Positions 21,464 to 32,170 of a stretch of DNA of 64,000 nucleotides are shown piece by piece (positions within the stretch are counted from its first letter, which is position 1; each line of letters starts with the position of its first letter). This stretch comes from Kingdonia uniflora (lineage: Eukaryota > Streptophyta > Magnoliopsida > Ranunculales > Circaeasteraceae), in NCBI GenBank assembly GCA_014058105.1, contig JACGCM010000940.1, positions 186,001-250,000 on the forward strand, read 5' to 3'. Made by a program: the position numbers and the translations under genes. The notes under the pieces were generated by a model. The model searched no databases, was not told the origin of the DNA, and saw only the letters and a program-made list of their open reading frames with translations.

Positions 21464-24400
21464 TGTGAAAGGACCCTTTAGAAACAAGTGCTATTCTCTG
21501 AAGACTGATCAAGAGAATGGAACCGTACATGAAGACAATATTGTTGGCAGATCGAAGAACACTGTTACCTCTGTGTCCGTGAATGATTTCCTGTATGCGT
21601 CCGCTTGTGGTGACTCGTGTTTGAGTATATCAAATCAAGATATAGAGTGGATGTCTACATGGAGACCGAGCTAGGTTGTTCCTTGGTGCTCAAAGAAGTC
21701 AGCATGTACCAGACTTGAGATTGAATCTCATGTCGATAGGGAAGCTCGACGATGAAGGATACGTGAGTGCGTTCAGGAATGGGAAGTAGAAGCTCAACAA
21801 GGGTTCTCTGACTGTTGCCAAGGGCACCAAGTGTTGTTTACTTTGCAAAAGTCGAGCTAGGCTTGATCGAGCCGAATTGAATATGGCCGAGAAGGAGATG
21901 CCGATCGAGCTTTGGCATCAAAGATTAACTCACATGAGTGAGAAGGGACTAAACGTCCTGAGAAAGAAATAAGCCTTCTCGAGCTTAATAGGAATGCACT
22001 TGCAGAAGTGTACTCATTCTCTGATGGGAAAATAAACTAGGGTTTTATTTCATAAACCACTTCCAGCACGGAAGTTAGAGATTCTCGAGCTTGTACACAC
22101 AGATGTGTGTGGGCCTATGAAAGTGAAAACCATGGGTGGTTCTTCCTACTTCGTTACCTTTATTGACGATACTTCAAGAAAAGTGTGGGTCTACTTATTG
22201 AAGACCAAGGATCAGGTTCTTGAGTGCTTCAGAGATTTTCATAACAAGGTGGAACGAGAAACCGATAAGCCTTTGAAGTATGTGCGATCAGATAACGGGG
22301 GAGAGTACATTGGGCCATTCAACGAGTACTGCAGAAAATATGGTATTCAACATGAGCAGACAGTACCCAAGACACCTCAATATAATGGTATAGCCGAGAG
22401 AATGAATCGGACTTTACTTGAGCGTATGAGGTGCATGTTGTCTCAAGCTTGATTACCGAGAAAGTTTTGGGGCAAAGCACTTAGCACAGCAGTTCACATT
22501 ATAAATCGTTCTTCTTCACAGCCGCTGAATGGAGAAGTTGCCGAGAAAGTTTGGAGCAACAAAGATGTAGATTATGAACATCTGAGAGTGTTCGGATGTC
22601 GAGCTTTTGTGCATATTCCCAAAGATGAGAGATCGAAGTTGGATGACAAGGCAAGATAGTGCGTCCTTGTTGGCTACGCCGATGAAAAATGGGGTTATAA
22701 GCTGTATGATCCTATTGCGAACAAGATGGTCAGAAGCTGAGATGTTGTGTTTCTAGAAGACCAGACAATTGAAGACTTCGAGAATGGCAAGAAGTTGAAA
22801 TCTTATGTTGGCAACTTAGAGGATTTTTACACTGAAGGCCGAGAGAAGGTCGAGATTCCCGAGAACCAAGAGGTCGAAGAAGTTGATCATGAACATGATG
22901 TTCATGAGGTCGATGCACCAGGAGGCCGAGGTGATCCCAAACTACAGGTCAATGTGCCATCGCAGGTCGAGTCATCATAGGTCGGGCCATCTCAGCAGGT
23001 CAAGCTACCTCAGAATAAAGTGATCGAATTGAGAAGGTCGACGAGAGCTCGATACCCTTCAGTCAAATATCTAGTAAACGAGTATATGTTACCGTCCGAT
23101 GGCAATGAGCCCGGGCACTTAAGTGAAACTCTTGAAGATACTCAGAAGAAAGAATGGCTGAAGGCTATGTAGGAAGAGATGGATTCGGTGCATAAGAACA
23201 GGACTTTCGAACTTGTTAAGAAGCCCAAGGGAATGAAGATTCTCAAGAACAAGTGGGTATACAAGATCAAAGAGGGAGATAACAACTCGCAGCCGAGATA
23301 CAAGGCTCGACTAGTTGTGAAAGGTTTTGGTCAACGGAAAGGAGTTGACTATGACGAAATATTTTTACCTGTGGTGAAGATGACTTCCATTCGAGTTGTT
23401 CTAGGGCTAGTTGCTAGCATGAACTTAGAACTTGAGCAGATGGATGTCAAGACGGCATTTCTTCATGGTGATCTGCATGAAGAAATCTACATGGACCAGC
23501 CAGAAGGGTTTGAGGTCAAAGGCAAGGAAGACAGAGTGTGCAAGCTAAAGAAGAGTTTGTACGGGCTGAAACAAACACCTCGACAGTGGTACAAGAAGTT
23601 TGAGAACTTCATGAGCCAGCACAACTACAAGAAATCTATGTCGAACCATTGTGTGTTTGTGCGCAGATTTTTCGATGGTGGTTTCATCATTCTCTTACTG
23701 TATGTTGATGACATGTTGATTGTGGGTCAAGATGTCGAGAAGATTGTCGAGCTTAAGGATAACTTGAGCAAGACGTTCGAAATGAAAGACTTAGATCGAG
23801 CAAAGCAGATCCTTGGCATGCAGATGGTTCAAGATAGAAAGGATGGCAAATTGTGGTTATCCCAAGAAACCTATGTGGAGAAAGGTTGAAGAGGTTTAAC
23901 ATGGAAAAGGCCAAACAGGTTAGTTGTCCACTCGGGAGCCAATTGAAATTTTCAAAAGGAGATGTGTCCGAAGACCGAAGAAGAGAAGGCCGAAATGGGT
24001 CAGATTCCATATGCCTTAGCGGTTGGGAGCCTTATGTATGCTATGGTGTGTACAAGGTCGGATATAGCCTTTGCAGTCGGTGTAGTGAGTAGATTCTTGT
24101 CAAATCCAGGAAAGGAACATTGGGAAGGCGTCAAGTGGATTTTGAGATACTTGAGAGGTAGGTCCAAGTTATGTTTATGTTATGGTGGTGATAAGCTGAA
24201 GCCGTTTGGCTACACAGATTCAGACATGGCAGGCGATACCGACACAAAGAAGTCTACTTCGGGCTACCTGTTTACTTTTTCTGGGGGAGCAGTTGCATGG
24301 CAAGCTAAGCTACAAAAGTGTGTAGCCCTCTCGACTACTAAAGCCGAGTACATTGCGATCACTGAAGGTTGTAAAGAAATGTTGTGGATGAAACGGTTCT

Positions 24401-24690
24401 TCAAGGAGCTCGGTATTGCACAGAACAAGTTCGTTGTGTACAGTGATAGCTAGAGTGCCATACACCTGAGTAAGAATGCCAATTTCCATTCACGTAGCAA
24501 GCACATTGATGTACGCTACCATTGGATAAGAGATATGCTTGACTTGAATTTGCTAAGCATTGACAAAGATCATACTGACGAGAATGGATCGGATATGATG
24601 ATGAAGTGTTTGCCAAAAGGTAAGCACGATTACTGTTGTGCCAAAGCCGCTATGGTGGAGGTGCACCAATCATCGACTTAATTGGGTCAG
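21464..24690 (+). pseudogene. Copia pol: protease, integrase, reverse transcriptase, RNase H
   Basis: Integrase is clear at 22090-22452: TDVCGPMKVKTMGGSSYFV, FIDDTSRKVWVYLLK, VRSDNGGEYIGPF and TPQYNGIAERMNRTLLERM, giving the D, D and E of the catalytic triad; a TGA follows SQA at 22450. Reverse transcriptase at 23179-23889: [57 protein letters not shown] and YVDDMLIVG. RNase H is at 23962-24453: YAMVCTRSDIAFAVGVVSRF, YTDSDMAGDTDTKKSTSGYL and STTKAEYIAITEGCKEMLW. Only about seven stops or shifts separate the blocks (21674, 21787, 22450, 22657, 22738, 22978, 23170, 23888, 24453). The protease block near 21600 is poorly readable. Confidence 0.92.
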
Positions 24691-24725
24691 AGGACATCCC
24701 TACTCATCTTGAGTGAGGGGGAGAT

Positions 24726-25362
24726 TGTTGGGCTTCCCTCTTCATGAGGTTGAAGTCCACGTCGAAGAACATTGTTGGGCTTCCCTTAGTTTTAGGTAGA
24801 GGTTACAACATTGAAGGCTTGGAGGTTTTTAGCCGCAGAAAGAGGAACAGACGTTTCTAATTGAATTGTAACTCCTATATGACTCTTTTCTATAAATAGA
24901 AGAACCTACTAAGGAATCGATATGAGATAGAAGTAAATCTTAATTTTGTGTGAGAAACAAAAAAGAGAGAAGCTTTGAGAAAACTCTTGCATCGCTTTTG
25001 CAGAGTTGTGGAGAGGAGAAAATCCTGTTGATCGTCATCATTTTGAGATCATACAGGTTGAATAGAGAGATTGTGAGATCAGTTGTAATCGCCACTTTCT
25101 TCTTCTAGTGAAATCTCTTTACCCCGTGGACGTAGGCATCGATTTTGCCGAACCACGTTAAATCTTGTGTGTGTGTAGATAATGTTTACTATTCTTCGTT
25201 TTAGAATTGTTTAGATCGTGTTTGCCATTAATACTCTGTAGACTTGCATAAGAGAAAACAAAAATCGAATAGGGAGGATTCGATCGTGCTATTGTTGATT
25301 CTCGATCTTGGAACTTGCTGTTCTCGATCTTGAATTTACTCCGATCTGTATCTTTCCCTACA
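24726..25362 (+). repeat. LTR C (outer right)
   Basis: Begins TGTTGGGCTTCCCTCTTC after gtgagggggaga and ends tctttccctaca. It carries the same 46-bp extension as LTR A, so the string ttgttgggcttccct occurs twice within its first 65 bases. TATA box tataaata is at 24891-24898. Confidence 0.87.
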
Positions 25363-25384
25363 AAATTGAGAGCTTGATTTCATA

Positions 25385-25530
25385 GATAGTAAACCTGAGG
25401 TTGTTGTTGGTTGTATTATGGAACCTGAGGGTGGTGCGTCTATCACGAAGACTTAAGAGATATCCAATTAAGTTCTTTGTTTTTTTTTTTGTCGGTGTAT
25501 GACTAAATGTCAGATGCAGTGCTTAGCACT
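25385..25530. repeat. Dispersed repeat family, copy 2
   Basis: Matches 2260-2375: gagggtggtgc, tctatcacgaagactta, gatatccaattaagttcttt and gtatgactaaatgtcagatg, with a variable T-run between. It diverges after cagatgcagtg. Confidence 0.6.
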
Positions 25531-26282
25531 AAGGCACGCACTATTGCACATGCTAGGCCATTATGCTCAGTAAATAATTAGGCATTAATGGTGTATATAA
25601 TCAATAATCTCATTATATTTGTAGCTAAATTCAGCTACAAATCTCGTTGTTTGCATGTGCATCTCAATCATGCTACTGTGTATAAATGTGTTCCTTATGC
25701 ATAGATGAAAAATCCCGATATAGCATTTAGAATTTAATTTAAGTTATGCAAGAATGGAACACCCAATTCTTAGATGTGTGATGCATTCTCTTTTTTGTTG
25801 CCTTTCATTTTCTTTTTGTAGACTCGTGTCTATGTGTTTTAGCACCTTGTATGTAGCTGTGTTTTAACAACTCCAAGCCCAACAACTTTATAGTTATGAT
25901 TGTGCCTACTATAGTCATTTTGATCAACATTTTTATTGCTAGGAAAAGAAGCCAACTTTAATAGCTAAAGATAAACTTACGCCTTTCATTCATGTTCAAC
26001 CCATTCAAGTTCTAAATACATATGATGATTAAAACTGTAATATAATTAATTCTAAACTTGTACACCAGGCGAAGAAATCCCAAAATCATGTCACAAATAA
26101 CAAAAATGGTAGGGGATTTAAGCAAGACCTTTAAAGCATAAGAGATACCAATATCTAAATTCTCATCTTGGCTCAAAGATAGGCTTGCAGGATCAGGTCC
26201 CTCTTATTATTGTATATAACAGGTATAACTCATGTGACACAAGGACAATCGCCGATACCTAATGGGTGCCATATGAGGTCCT
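25531..26282. other. Unassigned DNA with a 26-bp inverted repeat
   Basis: At 25617-25642 atttgtagct and agctacaaat form a perfect 10-bp stem around aaattc. The rest is AT-rich with no long frame. It includes the 3' flank of the APO4-like pseudogene. Confidence 0.35.
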
Positions 26283-27255
26283 TCATTCAACAAGCTCCAT
26301 TCTTTCCAAAGGGGGCGATGGAAAACCATACAGCTTCATCATACAAAGTACTTGGCAGGTACAACTGTACTTCCTTGAAGGCTCTACCACTGTCGGAGTA
26401 TGACCATAGAACACACGTCCCTTATGAAAGAGCACTAGAGGGCCTTGAGGCCTTCTCCAAACAACCATTGGAGGCACCAAACCATCCACTTTTATCTTCT
26501 TCCAAAAATGGCTTCCCCACATACTTTCAAGTTTAAATAATCCAGAAAGCCTAACCTTATGACCCGACGTCCCAACATGAACTTCATAACTGTATTTGTA
26601 GACCTTAGTTGGATAAACTGCCAATAACTTTTGCAGACCTGATCTCAGTCTTTTGTATGCCTTCATGGCTCTACCATATTAGTAATAAACTTCAACTCAT
26701 TCGGTGATAGAGACTCGCACGCAGCACCACTACTATTGAACTAAAGATATTCATTATGTATTTCAGCCCCAGCCTGACAACATAGCTCAAAAACTGTAGG
26801 AATATGATTATAGTCAAATCTTTAGTCATGTTTAATGACATCTTGGAACATGTTGTGGAGGTAAAATGCCTCAACTGGAACTAGAATATCACTCAAGCTA
26901 CCAGCAATCTAGTTGTGGACATGGTTTTTAGCACTGTGCTTGTATCCACCACATGTCTCGATCATATGATCATTTTCGCTAATATATACTGAAGGACAAA
27001 ACTTGCAAGCCTTGATAGGAATAACTTTTAGAAGGGTGGAAGCACCATCAAAGAGAAGAGCACGGGCCTCAAGTACATCATATGCAGCATGAACCATGCT
27101 TTTAAATGGATAACCTTTTGATATGTCTTGTATTCTTATAAGAATCATTGGCCGAAGTGTGTTCCAGTCCACTTTTGAACTGTAATATCTAGATTGAGCG
27201 AAGTAACCATTTGAGTCCTTCCAAAGACGCTGCCAAATCTTCTTCCCTAGGCCAT
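26283..27255 (-). pseudogene. APO4-like gene, broken (two APO domains)
   Basis: Homologous by eye to the plant APO family (accumulation of photosystem one), closest in layout to the mitochondrial member APO4; these are organelle proteins linked to intron splicing. The reading starts near 27255 and after a 1-base loss gives GKKIWQRLWKDSNGYF and SRYYSSKVDWNTLRPMILIR. The first APO domain has KACKFCPSVYISENDHMIET with its Cys/His ligands intact. The second has KVYKYSYEVHVGTSGHKVRL, in which the expected cysteines are Y, S and S. Downstream GLFKLESMWGSHFWKK and DGLVPPMVVWRRPQGPLVLF follow the family order. In-frame stops replace residues at HN*I, HD*RF and EYL*F, and a frameshift precedes KAYKRLRSGLQKLL. 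No intron is needed to read it. This is the only host gene I recognise. Confidence 0.85.
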
Positions 27256-28103
27256 AAGAATTAAATCAATTCACATCTATTCTTCCTTGTGTGCTGCAAT
27301 CAATCCATCCTTGCAAGAACAATCCATTTACAGATGAATCCCAGATCCTGATTATCACTTTCTAACGATGTAAGATGACAAAATTTTCGATCCTTCGTTG
27401 TTTTAGCGGAAACTACTTCATCCCCATTTCTCTAAATCAACTTCACTGTTAAAGAGAGCCTAATTGATGGAAGAATAATCACTCAGTTAGGTGAAATGCA
27501 TCATAATATCAATAGAAAAATATTTACAACATACGTATTAATAGCAATGTTATAAGTGCGATATAGGAAGTTATTTTCAGTCATTTGGAAGGCTCTTAGC
27601 TATAGTGCTTTTAAGTTCTTGTTAGGTTAAGCTCAAACGAACTGCTAGTTCCAATAGTGCACTAAGAAGTTTAGAATGTTCAAGGAAAAAAAGCTTGAGA
27701 AAAAATACTTTATTGGAAAACACTATGTTTTATTTATATTTAAGCATACTATGTGAATAGTAGAATAAATATTCCAAAGCATGCCCTAAGGCTTTCTTTA
27801 TTCCATCTTGCACTTTTGCAAGTTTTAATTGTGTGCATGAGGTCCCCAAAGACTGTTAAGTTCCTTAAAGAAAAGCATGCCCTATAAATTCAAGCTGAGA
27901 TGATAAAACGATATTAGTTTTCAGATCTCATACTAATCATAATAAACAGTTTACATGCTTACAAAAATAGTTAACATAACTGCTTAGCCTCCTTTGAGCC
28001 TATACTGCATAACCATAAATCTCTGAGTGGCATTCTGTCAAACAAGCATTTTAGATAAAAACCTCCATTACTTTGCTATCCATCCACAGTAATAAAAGTT
28101 GAG
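27256..28103. other. Unassigned DNA upstream of the APO4-like pseudogene
   Basis: Could include its 5' UTR and promoter on the minus strand; the minus-strand text up to about 27370 lacks long frames. No repeat structure recognised. Confidence 0.3.
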
Positions 28104-28369
28104 ATGATGGCGTTAGGAGTTGGGTCCAAGCCCAAGCTAGGAACCTAACAGGGTTGGGGTGTCCTGTACAAACTTCTAGCAAACCCATAGGCCCAATAAA
28201 GTTATGGGGAAAGTTAGAGTAGAATAGGAAATCCTTTTGGGTTGTCTATATATATATCACTGTACTATGTACAGAGAACACAGTTATGATAATCAATAAA
28301 TCTCTTTCTCTCTTTCTCTCTTGTTCATGCTTTAGTATTATTATGCTCTAGATTCATCATATCCCAACA
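28104..28369 (+). repeat. LTR of a copia-like element (left end only)
   Basis: About 266 bp from tgatggcgttaggag to atcccaaca, followed by cgttatcaccaca, which resembles the start of the leader in many plant copia elements (acacgttatcagcac). A TATA-like tatatatatatcac near 28241, an ACACAG-rich start region and CT repeats (ctctttctctctttctctc) fit a promoter and transcript start. The left border is approximate. Confidence 0.55.
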
Positions 28370-29719
28370 CGTTATCACCACACAAGCTCTAGGAACGAGG
28401 ATAGCATATTTTACCTTCTAATAAGTGATTTCACAGAAACCTAGTGATCAGAAAAGAGGTATTTACGATTTTTTTTATACCTACCTATATTCAGATCTAT
28501 AATATATCATAGATCATCATGTTTTAAGAACCTATTTTTCCCTATTTTTTTCGAATTAAAAATTAGGGCTTTTAGTGTTCTTTACCCTTGATAAATGACT
28601 GTTTTCAAACGTGTATATCTTTCACTGTCGAGATAGTATGGAGAAAAAACTACTAAAGTTGGATAGCCTGCTCCGAGAGCTTTCCAACGATATATGACAC
28701 GTCTCTAGGAGATGTCTCAAAAGACGGGAATAAATTGTTGAAACTTGGCCATTTCACGACCAAAAAAGGTGTTTTTTTGGTCGATGACGTCATCAATTTT
28801 TTAATTTTATTTTATTATGACATCAGCCTTATCCATAGTGACGTCAGTAGTAACACGTGTCGAGGACACGTGGCACGCTGACGTGGCATCATACGTGCGT
28901 GGCATGCGGGTATGCATGGCACGTGTGGCATGCCAGGCACGTGGTAGTCACCGGAGACCGACCGCCTGTCGGACGCCAGAATTTTGGTCAAAAATTTTTG
29001 CCGACCGGTTATCAGAATATTCTTCACCGGTCACCGGAATATTCTTTACCAGCCACCGGAATATTCCCCGGCGGTGACACGTGGCAGTGACGTGTATGAC
29101 ACGTGTGACGTGTGTGATACGTGTGCGTGTGTAACACGTGTGGTGCACGTGTGACTGAGTCAGACCGATTCAGACCATGTCAACCCGGTTCAGACCTTGA
29201 CCCAGACCGTGTCAGACCGGTCCAAACACTAAAATGGCTATTACTAGCCCAATTTTTGGTAAAATTGAGCCCAATTTTTTTGAAAAATTTCTATTAACTG
29301 GACCTACCCCATGGGGGGACCAATTTTGATTTTTTTTTTATGCAAAATATTTTTTAATTTTTTTAGGAATAGGTGCCTCGTATAGGAACATTGGCTCACT
29401 TATATGTGATATAAGTACATGGTGTAATATCTTTTTAAGTATCTTACAATAGCTAATAGGATATTACTGGTATGCCCCTAGAATATTAATTATCATGATC
29501 GGGGATCACTGATAATACTAAACTAAGACTAATTTAGCATACGACTGAGAGTCATATCTAAATCAAGTTACTTGTCTAGGAAAAATAACTAGAGCTCAAT
29601 TGAAAATTGACTTAGTCTTATTTATAAAAACTTGGTGTCTGAGGAACCAATTTTTCGTATTTAGGTACAATTAGATGTTATATGCATAACATTTAGAGGT
29701 ATATATACATCCTAACCCC
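28370..29719 (+). other. Leader of the copia-like element, cut by the Tat element
   Basis: No coding frame. It continues from the LTR and ends abruptly where the Tat LTR begins at 29720. It contains the ACGT cluster (28787-29150), three copies of ccggaatattc or near forms between 29010 and 29070, and repeated cagacc words at 29160-29225. The rest of this element (gag-pol, second LTR) is not seen in the window, not even right of the Tat element. Confidence 0.5.
28787..29150. promoter_or_regulatory. Dense cluster of ACGT-core motifs (G-box/ABRE-like)
   Basis: Fifteen ACGT cores in 364 bases, including gatgacgtcatc (28784), gacacgtggc (28865 and 29076), ggcacgtggt (28937) and several acacgtgt. 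Plant bZIP and bHLH factors bind such cores. Whether the cluster is functional or only a low-complexity expansion cannot be told from sequence alone. Confidence 0.5.
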
Positions 29720-30229
29720 TGTAGTCTTTGAGATCTTTCTAGGGATGACAATGAGTGATTTGTAGTTTTAGGCTTGACACATCTCACCAGAGGAGGGCAC
29801 CGCTCGACTCTGTCCAAGCCTCTTTCATCTCTTCCTCTTAAATAACTAAGGTTTTTCTAATGGAGAAGAAGGTTATGAAAAAGGGTCCCTTCTTAGGTCA
29901 CCTTATCCCTTATTTATAGGGGGAGTCTCTAACCTTGAAGTACCCAGGCTCACGTGACGTATGTAACTCCTAAGTTACCCCTTTGGGATCTTAGGCTTTA
30001 CTTCTCCACGTGGACAGGGCTACTATTGCTTGTCATGGCTCATTGAGAGAGCTCCTCCTAAGACGTGCTCATCAATTGGGGGGTGGCCGTTTTAACGACC
30101 TTAGGGTTTCGTGGTTTTATCATGGCTAAAAGGCTGTTAGGAGGGCTTCCCCTGAGATGTGCTTGTTTATTGGTGGGGAGGTCGTCTAACGACCTACAAG
30201 CTCGTGGTTAGCGGGAGCGTGCTCCTACA
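29720..30229 (-). repeat. 3' LTR of the Tat element
   Basis: 510 bp with matching ends tgtag and ctaca on the + strand. The polypurine tract appears on the + strand as cgaccccctc at 30232-30241, just inside. It is similar to 51973-52315 (shared ctttacttctccacgt, ttatagggggagtctct). Confidence 0.87.
29911..29919 (-). promoter_or_regulatory. TATA box in the Tat LTR
   Basis: Reads ctataaata on the minus strand; the same box occurs in the 5' LTR at 52146-52154, which is the copy that would drive the element. Confidence 0.5.
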
Positions 30230-30457
30230 ATCGACCCCCTCAGTTCTTGCTCATTGTGAGGGAGAGCTGAGGCGAAATGATTGTGTTTATCGTATGGATG
30301 ATGCAGGGTAATTTTTTGAATTATGTCTCTTCCAGTCGTTGTATTGGAGGTTATGTGACATTATTACTATCTGCGCCTTGGGAAGAGAACATGTAGTAAT
30401 TAATGCTTCTGAACAACACGTGACATACGATTTCTACTGCCAGGAGGATCTAGGAGA

Positions 30458-31275
30458 AACTAGAGTTTTTACCAAAGTCGTTCGAACAAGGTTGAGAGTC
30501 GTTCGAACGACTTGAATCCTTGGGCCAAAGTTCTAGGGGAGGTGTTCGGTCGTTTGGATTTCGAGTTGGATTGTAACTAGGACTTGTAACCTCTATAAAA
30601 GGGCAAGCCTAGGCTAGAGTTAATTATCTAGAGTTTAGATCATTGTTCTATGTTAGATCTGAAAGAGTTCTGAGGGAACCTAGGGTTTAAGAATTTTTAT
30701 TCCTGTAATTACTTTATTTTTGAGTAATTGAATTCTCTATTTTTCCAAACTGATTCACTAACTAGAGAATCACAGTTTTGGAAACGACAGTTTCCTCCCT
30801 AACTTCTACTGTAAGGGAGTTAGTAGAACAATTACGTCTCACAAACCTCGTATTGGATTCTGTTTTGGCGAGTCGGCGAAGCCGTTCAAAAAAGAAAGGG
30901 GTTATGGAGGTGGATGGTGACGAGGACGTTCCGGTATTCGATGATTCAAGTGATCCTGAGTCCGTCAAGGAGCGCCCAGGTTCTAGTAAGTTAGCAAATC
31001 CTATGCATAATCTTCGTATTGGCTTTAAGATTGAGATTCCGGTTTTCGATGGTTCCATCGATGCCGAGAAATTAAATAATTGGTTAGATAGGTTGGAGAC
31101 CTATTTTTCCATTGATGAATATTCAAATGCTCAGAAGATTTGTTTCTCTTCTTTGAAATTCATAAGTCACTCACTAACGTGGTAGAAATCCAATCGGAAA
31201 CGATATGATGTCAGAAACCTGAGTTGGAAGGAATTCAAGGTTTTGGTGAGGAAGCAATTCTATCCGATTGGTGAG
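30458..31275 (+). pseudogene. Gypsy LTR-gag fragment, same family as the element at 3756
   Basis: LTR-like text starts near 30458 (agagtttttaccaaagtcgttcgaac), with aggacttgtaacctctataaa near 30580. Gag follows from about 30778: TVRELVEQLRLTNLVLDSVL, RSRSKKKG, GFKIEIPVFDGSIDAEKLNN, WLDRLETYFSIDEYSNAQKI and WKEFKVLVRKQFYPIG. The same gag landmarks occur at 4500-4960. The fragment ends after FYPIG, where it fuses to the antisense ORF; no protease or polymerase follows. A TAG interrupts at 31183. Confidence 0.8.
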
Positions 31276-31282
31276 GAAGCAA

Positions 31283-31846
31283 TTCAAAAACCTGGCCAGT
31301 CGTAACAACGAGTTAGAGCTGCACCTCACAGATATGTCGGCCCATCATTAGGAGCTCCTCTGGGAGGCGGTGCAGCACGAGCTGGCTGAGTTCGTGGTGA
31401 ACCAAACCAATACATTGGTGGAAGAGGCCAAAATGCTTAGGGAAAAGCTTACGCTCAAGCGGGGCGTGGAAGCTGCAAACGACCGGGTCAACAGTCTAGG
31501 GCTAGAGAAGGATGCGGACGAACAGGTAATCCGCGAGCAGCTCACAGGGGAGAGGCTGCTGTCAGCAGACTTGCAGGGCTGTGTGGTAGAGCAGGTGGAG
31601 AATGTGGTGAGTATCGAGAAATAATTAAGTTTGTCCACCGACTGGTGGGTCACCACGGTTGCTCCACCGCTCCTTACTCTGCGGCTAACCCAAGGCGTGT
31701 CAGAGCGGCGTCACCTTGGCTATTCCGCCCGGCGATGTCCTATTCCTCTAGAACTTGCGATGGATATTACTATTGAGGAAGAGGCCGAGGTAGCCGCTGA
31801 AGATGTTGCTACTACCATGCTGAACTCTGCCCAATACTTAGATTAA
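31283..31846 (+). pseudogene. C-terminal part of an antisense extra ORF of the Tat element
   Basis: Codes on the + strand, opposite to the Tat element. It reads NLASRNNELELHLTDMSAHH, then a stop, then a heptad-rich, E/K/L-rich stretch (HELAEFVVNQTNTLVEEAKM, REKLTLKRGVEAANDRVNSL) predicted by eye to form a coiled coil. A stop at 31622 and a frame change lead to a short tail ending TIEEEAEVAAEDVATTML and NSAQYLD. Tat-lineage elements are known to carry antisense ORFs here, some with a coiled-coil C-terminus. The N-terminal part is missing, replaced by the gypsy gag fragment. Function unknown. Confidence 0.6.
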
Positions 31847-31974
31847 TAATGAGGATGTCGTGGATCCCGAAGTGGCTATGTTGTAGTTTTTTAAAAAACG
31901 ATCCGCACCTATGTAACTGTTAAACAACATCTTTTATTTTATGCTGGTCTATGAACTTATATATGGGATTGTCC

Positions 31975-32170
31975 TCGTTGGACGATATATTTGTGGCATT
32001 CGGACAGTTTAGAGTTAGATATTTTGAAATTTCAAGCAAATTTTTAGTTAGTCCTCGTTGGACTAGATAACTAGGTCGTACGAACGACCTACATTGCTTA
32101 TGTTAAATTTATTTGAGACAGCCAAGAATCTTATAGGTAGTTCTTGTTGGACTAGATATCTTGGTCGCCA
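31975..32170. repeat. Diverged outliers of the 88-bp repeat
   Basis: Three copies of gtcctcgttgga or gttcttgttgga (31971, 32050, 32138) followed by variants of ggtcgtacgaacgaccta, the same core pair (agtcctcgt and ggtcg...cgacc) seen in the regular array starting at 32877. Confidence 0.6.

Larger units (their letters stand above)
19190..25362 (+). mobile_element. Three-LTR composite Ty1/copia element (LTR-delta-LTR-gag-pol-LTR)
   Basis: Three LTRs of one family lie in direct order at 19190-19826 (A), 20045-20625 (B) and 24726-25362 (C). Between A and B only about 220 bp remain: the primer site fused to the end of RNase H. Between B and C is a nearly complete gag-pol. A and C are both 637 bp and share a 46-bp 5' extension that B lacks, so A and C look like the true outer pair. 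The flanks atatt (19185-19189) and aaatt (25363-25367) are a possible TSD with one mismatch. Gag and pol sequences are of the TNT1-like (Tork) kind. Confidence 0.85.

Noticed and set aside
28817..29148. Overlapping frames of 66-87 aa on both strands in the ACGT cluster
   Set aside because: They arise from the low-complexity acgtg/cacgt repeats; composition is not protein-like.
29720..30229. Solo LTR interpretation of the left Tat LTR
   Set aside because: A matching LTR, primer site and correctly ordered minus-strand domains at the right side show it is one end of a full element.
30762..31058. Minus-strand 98-aa frame
   Set aside because: It is the shadow of the gypsy gag on the + strand, which has recognisable family motifs.
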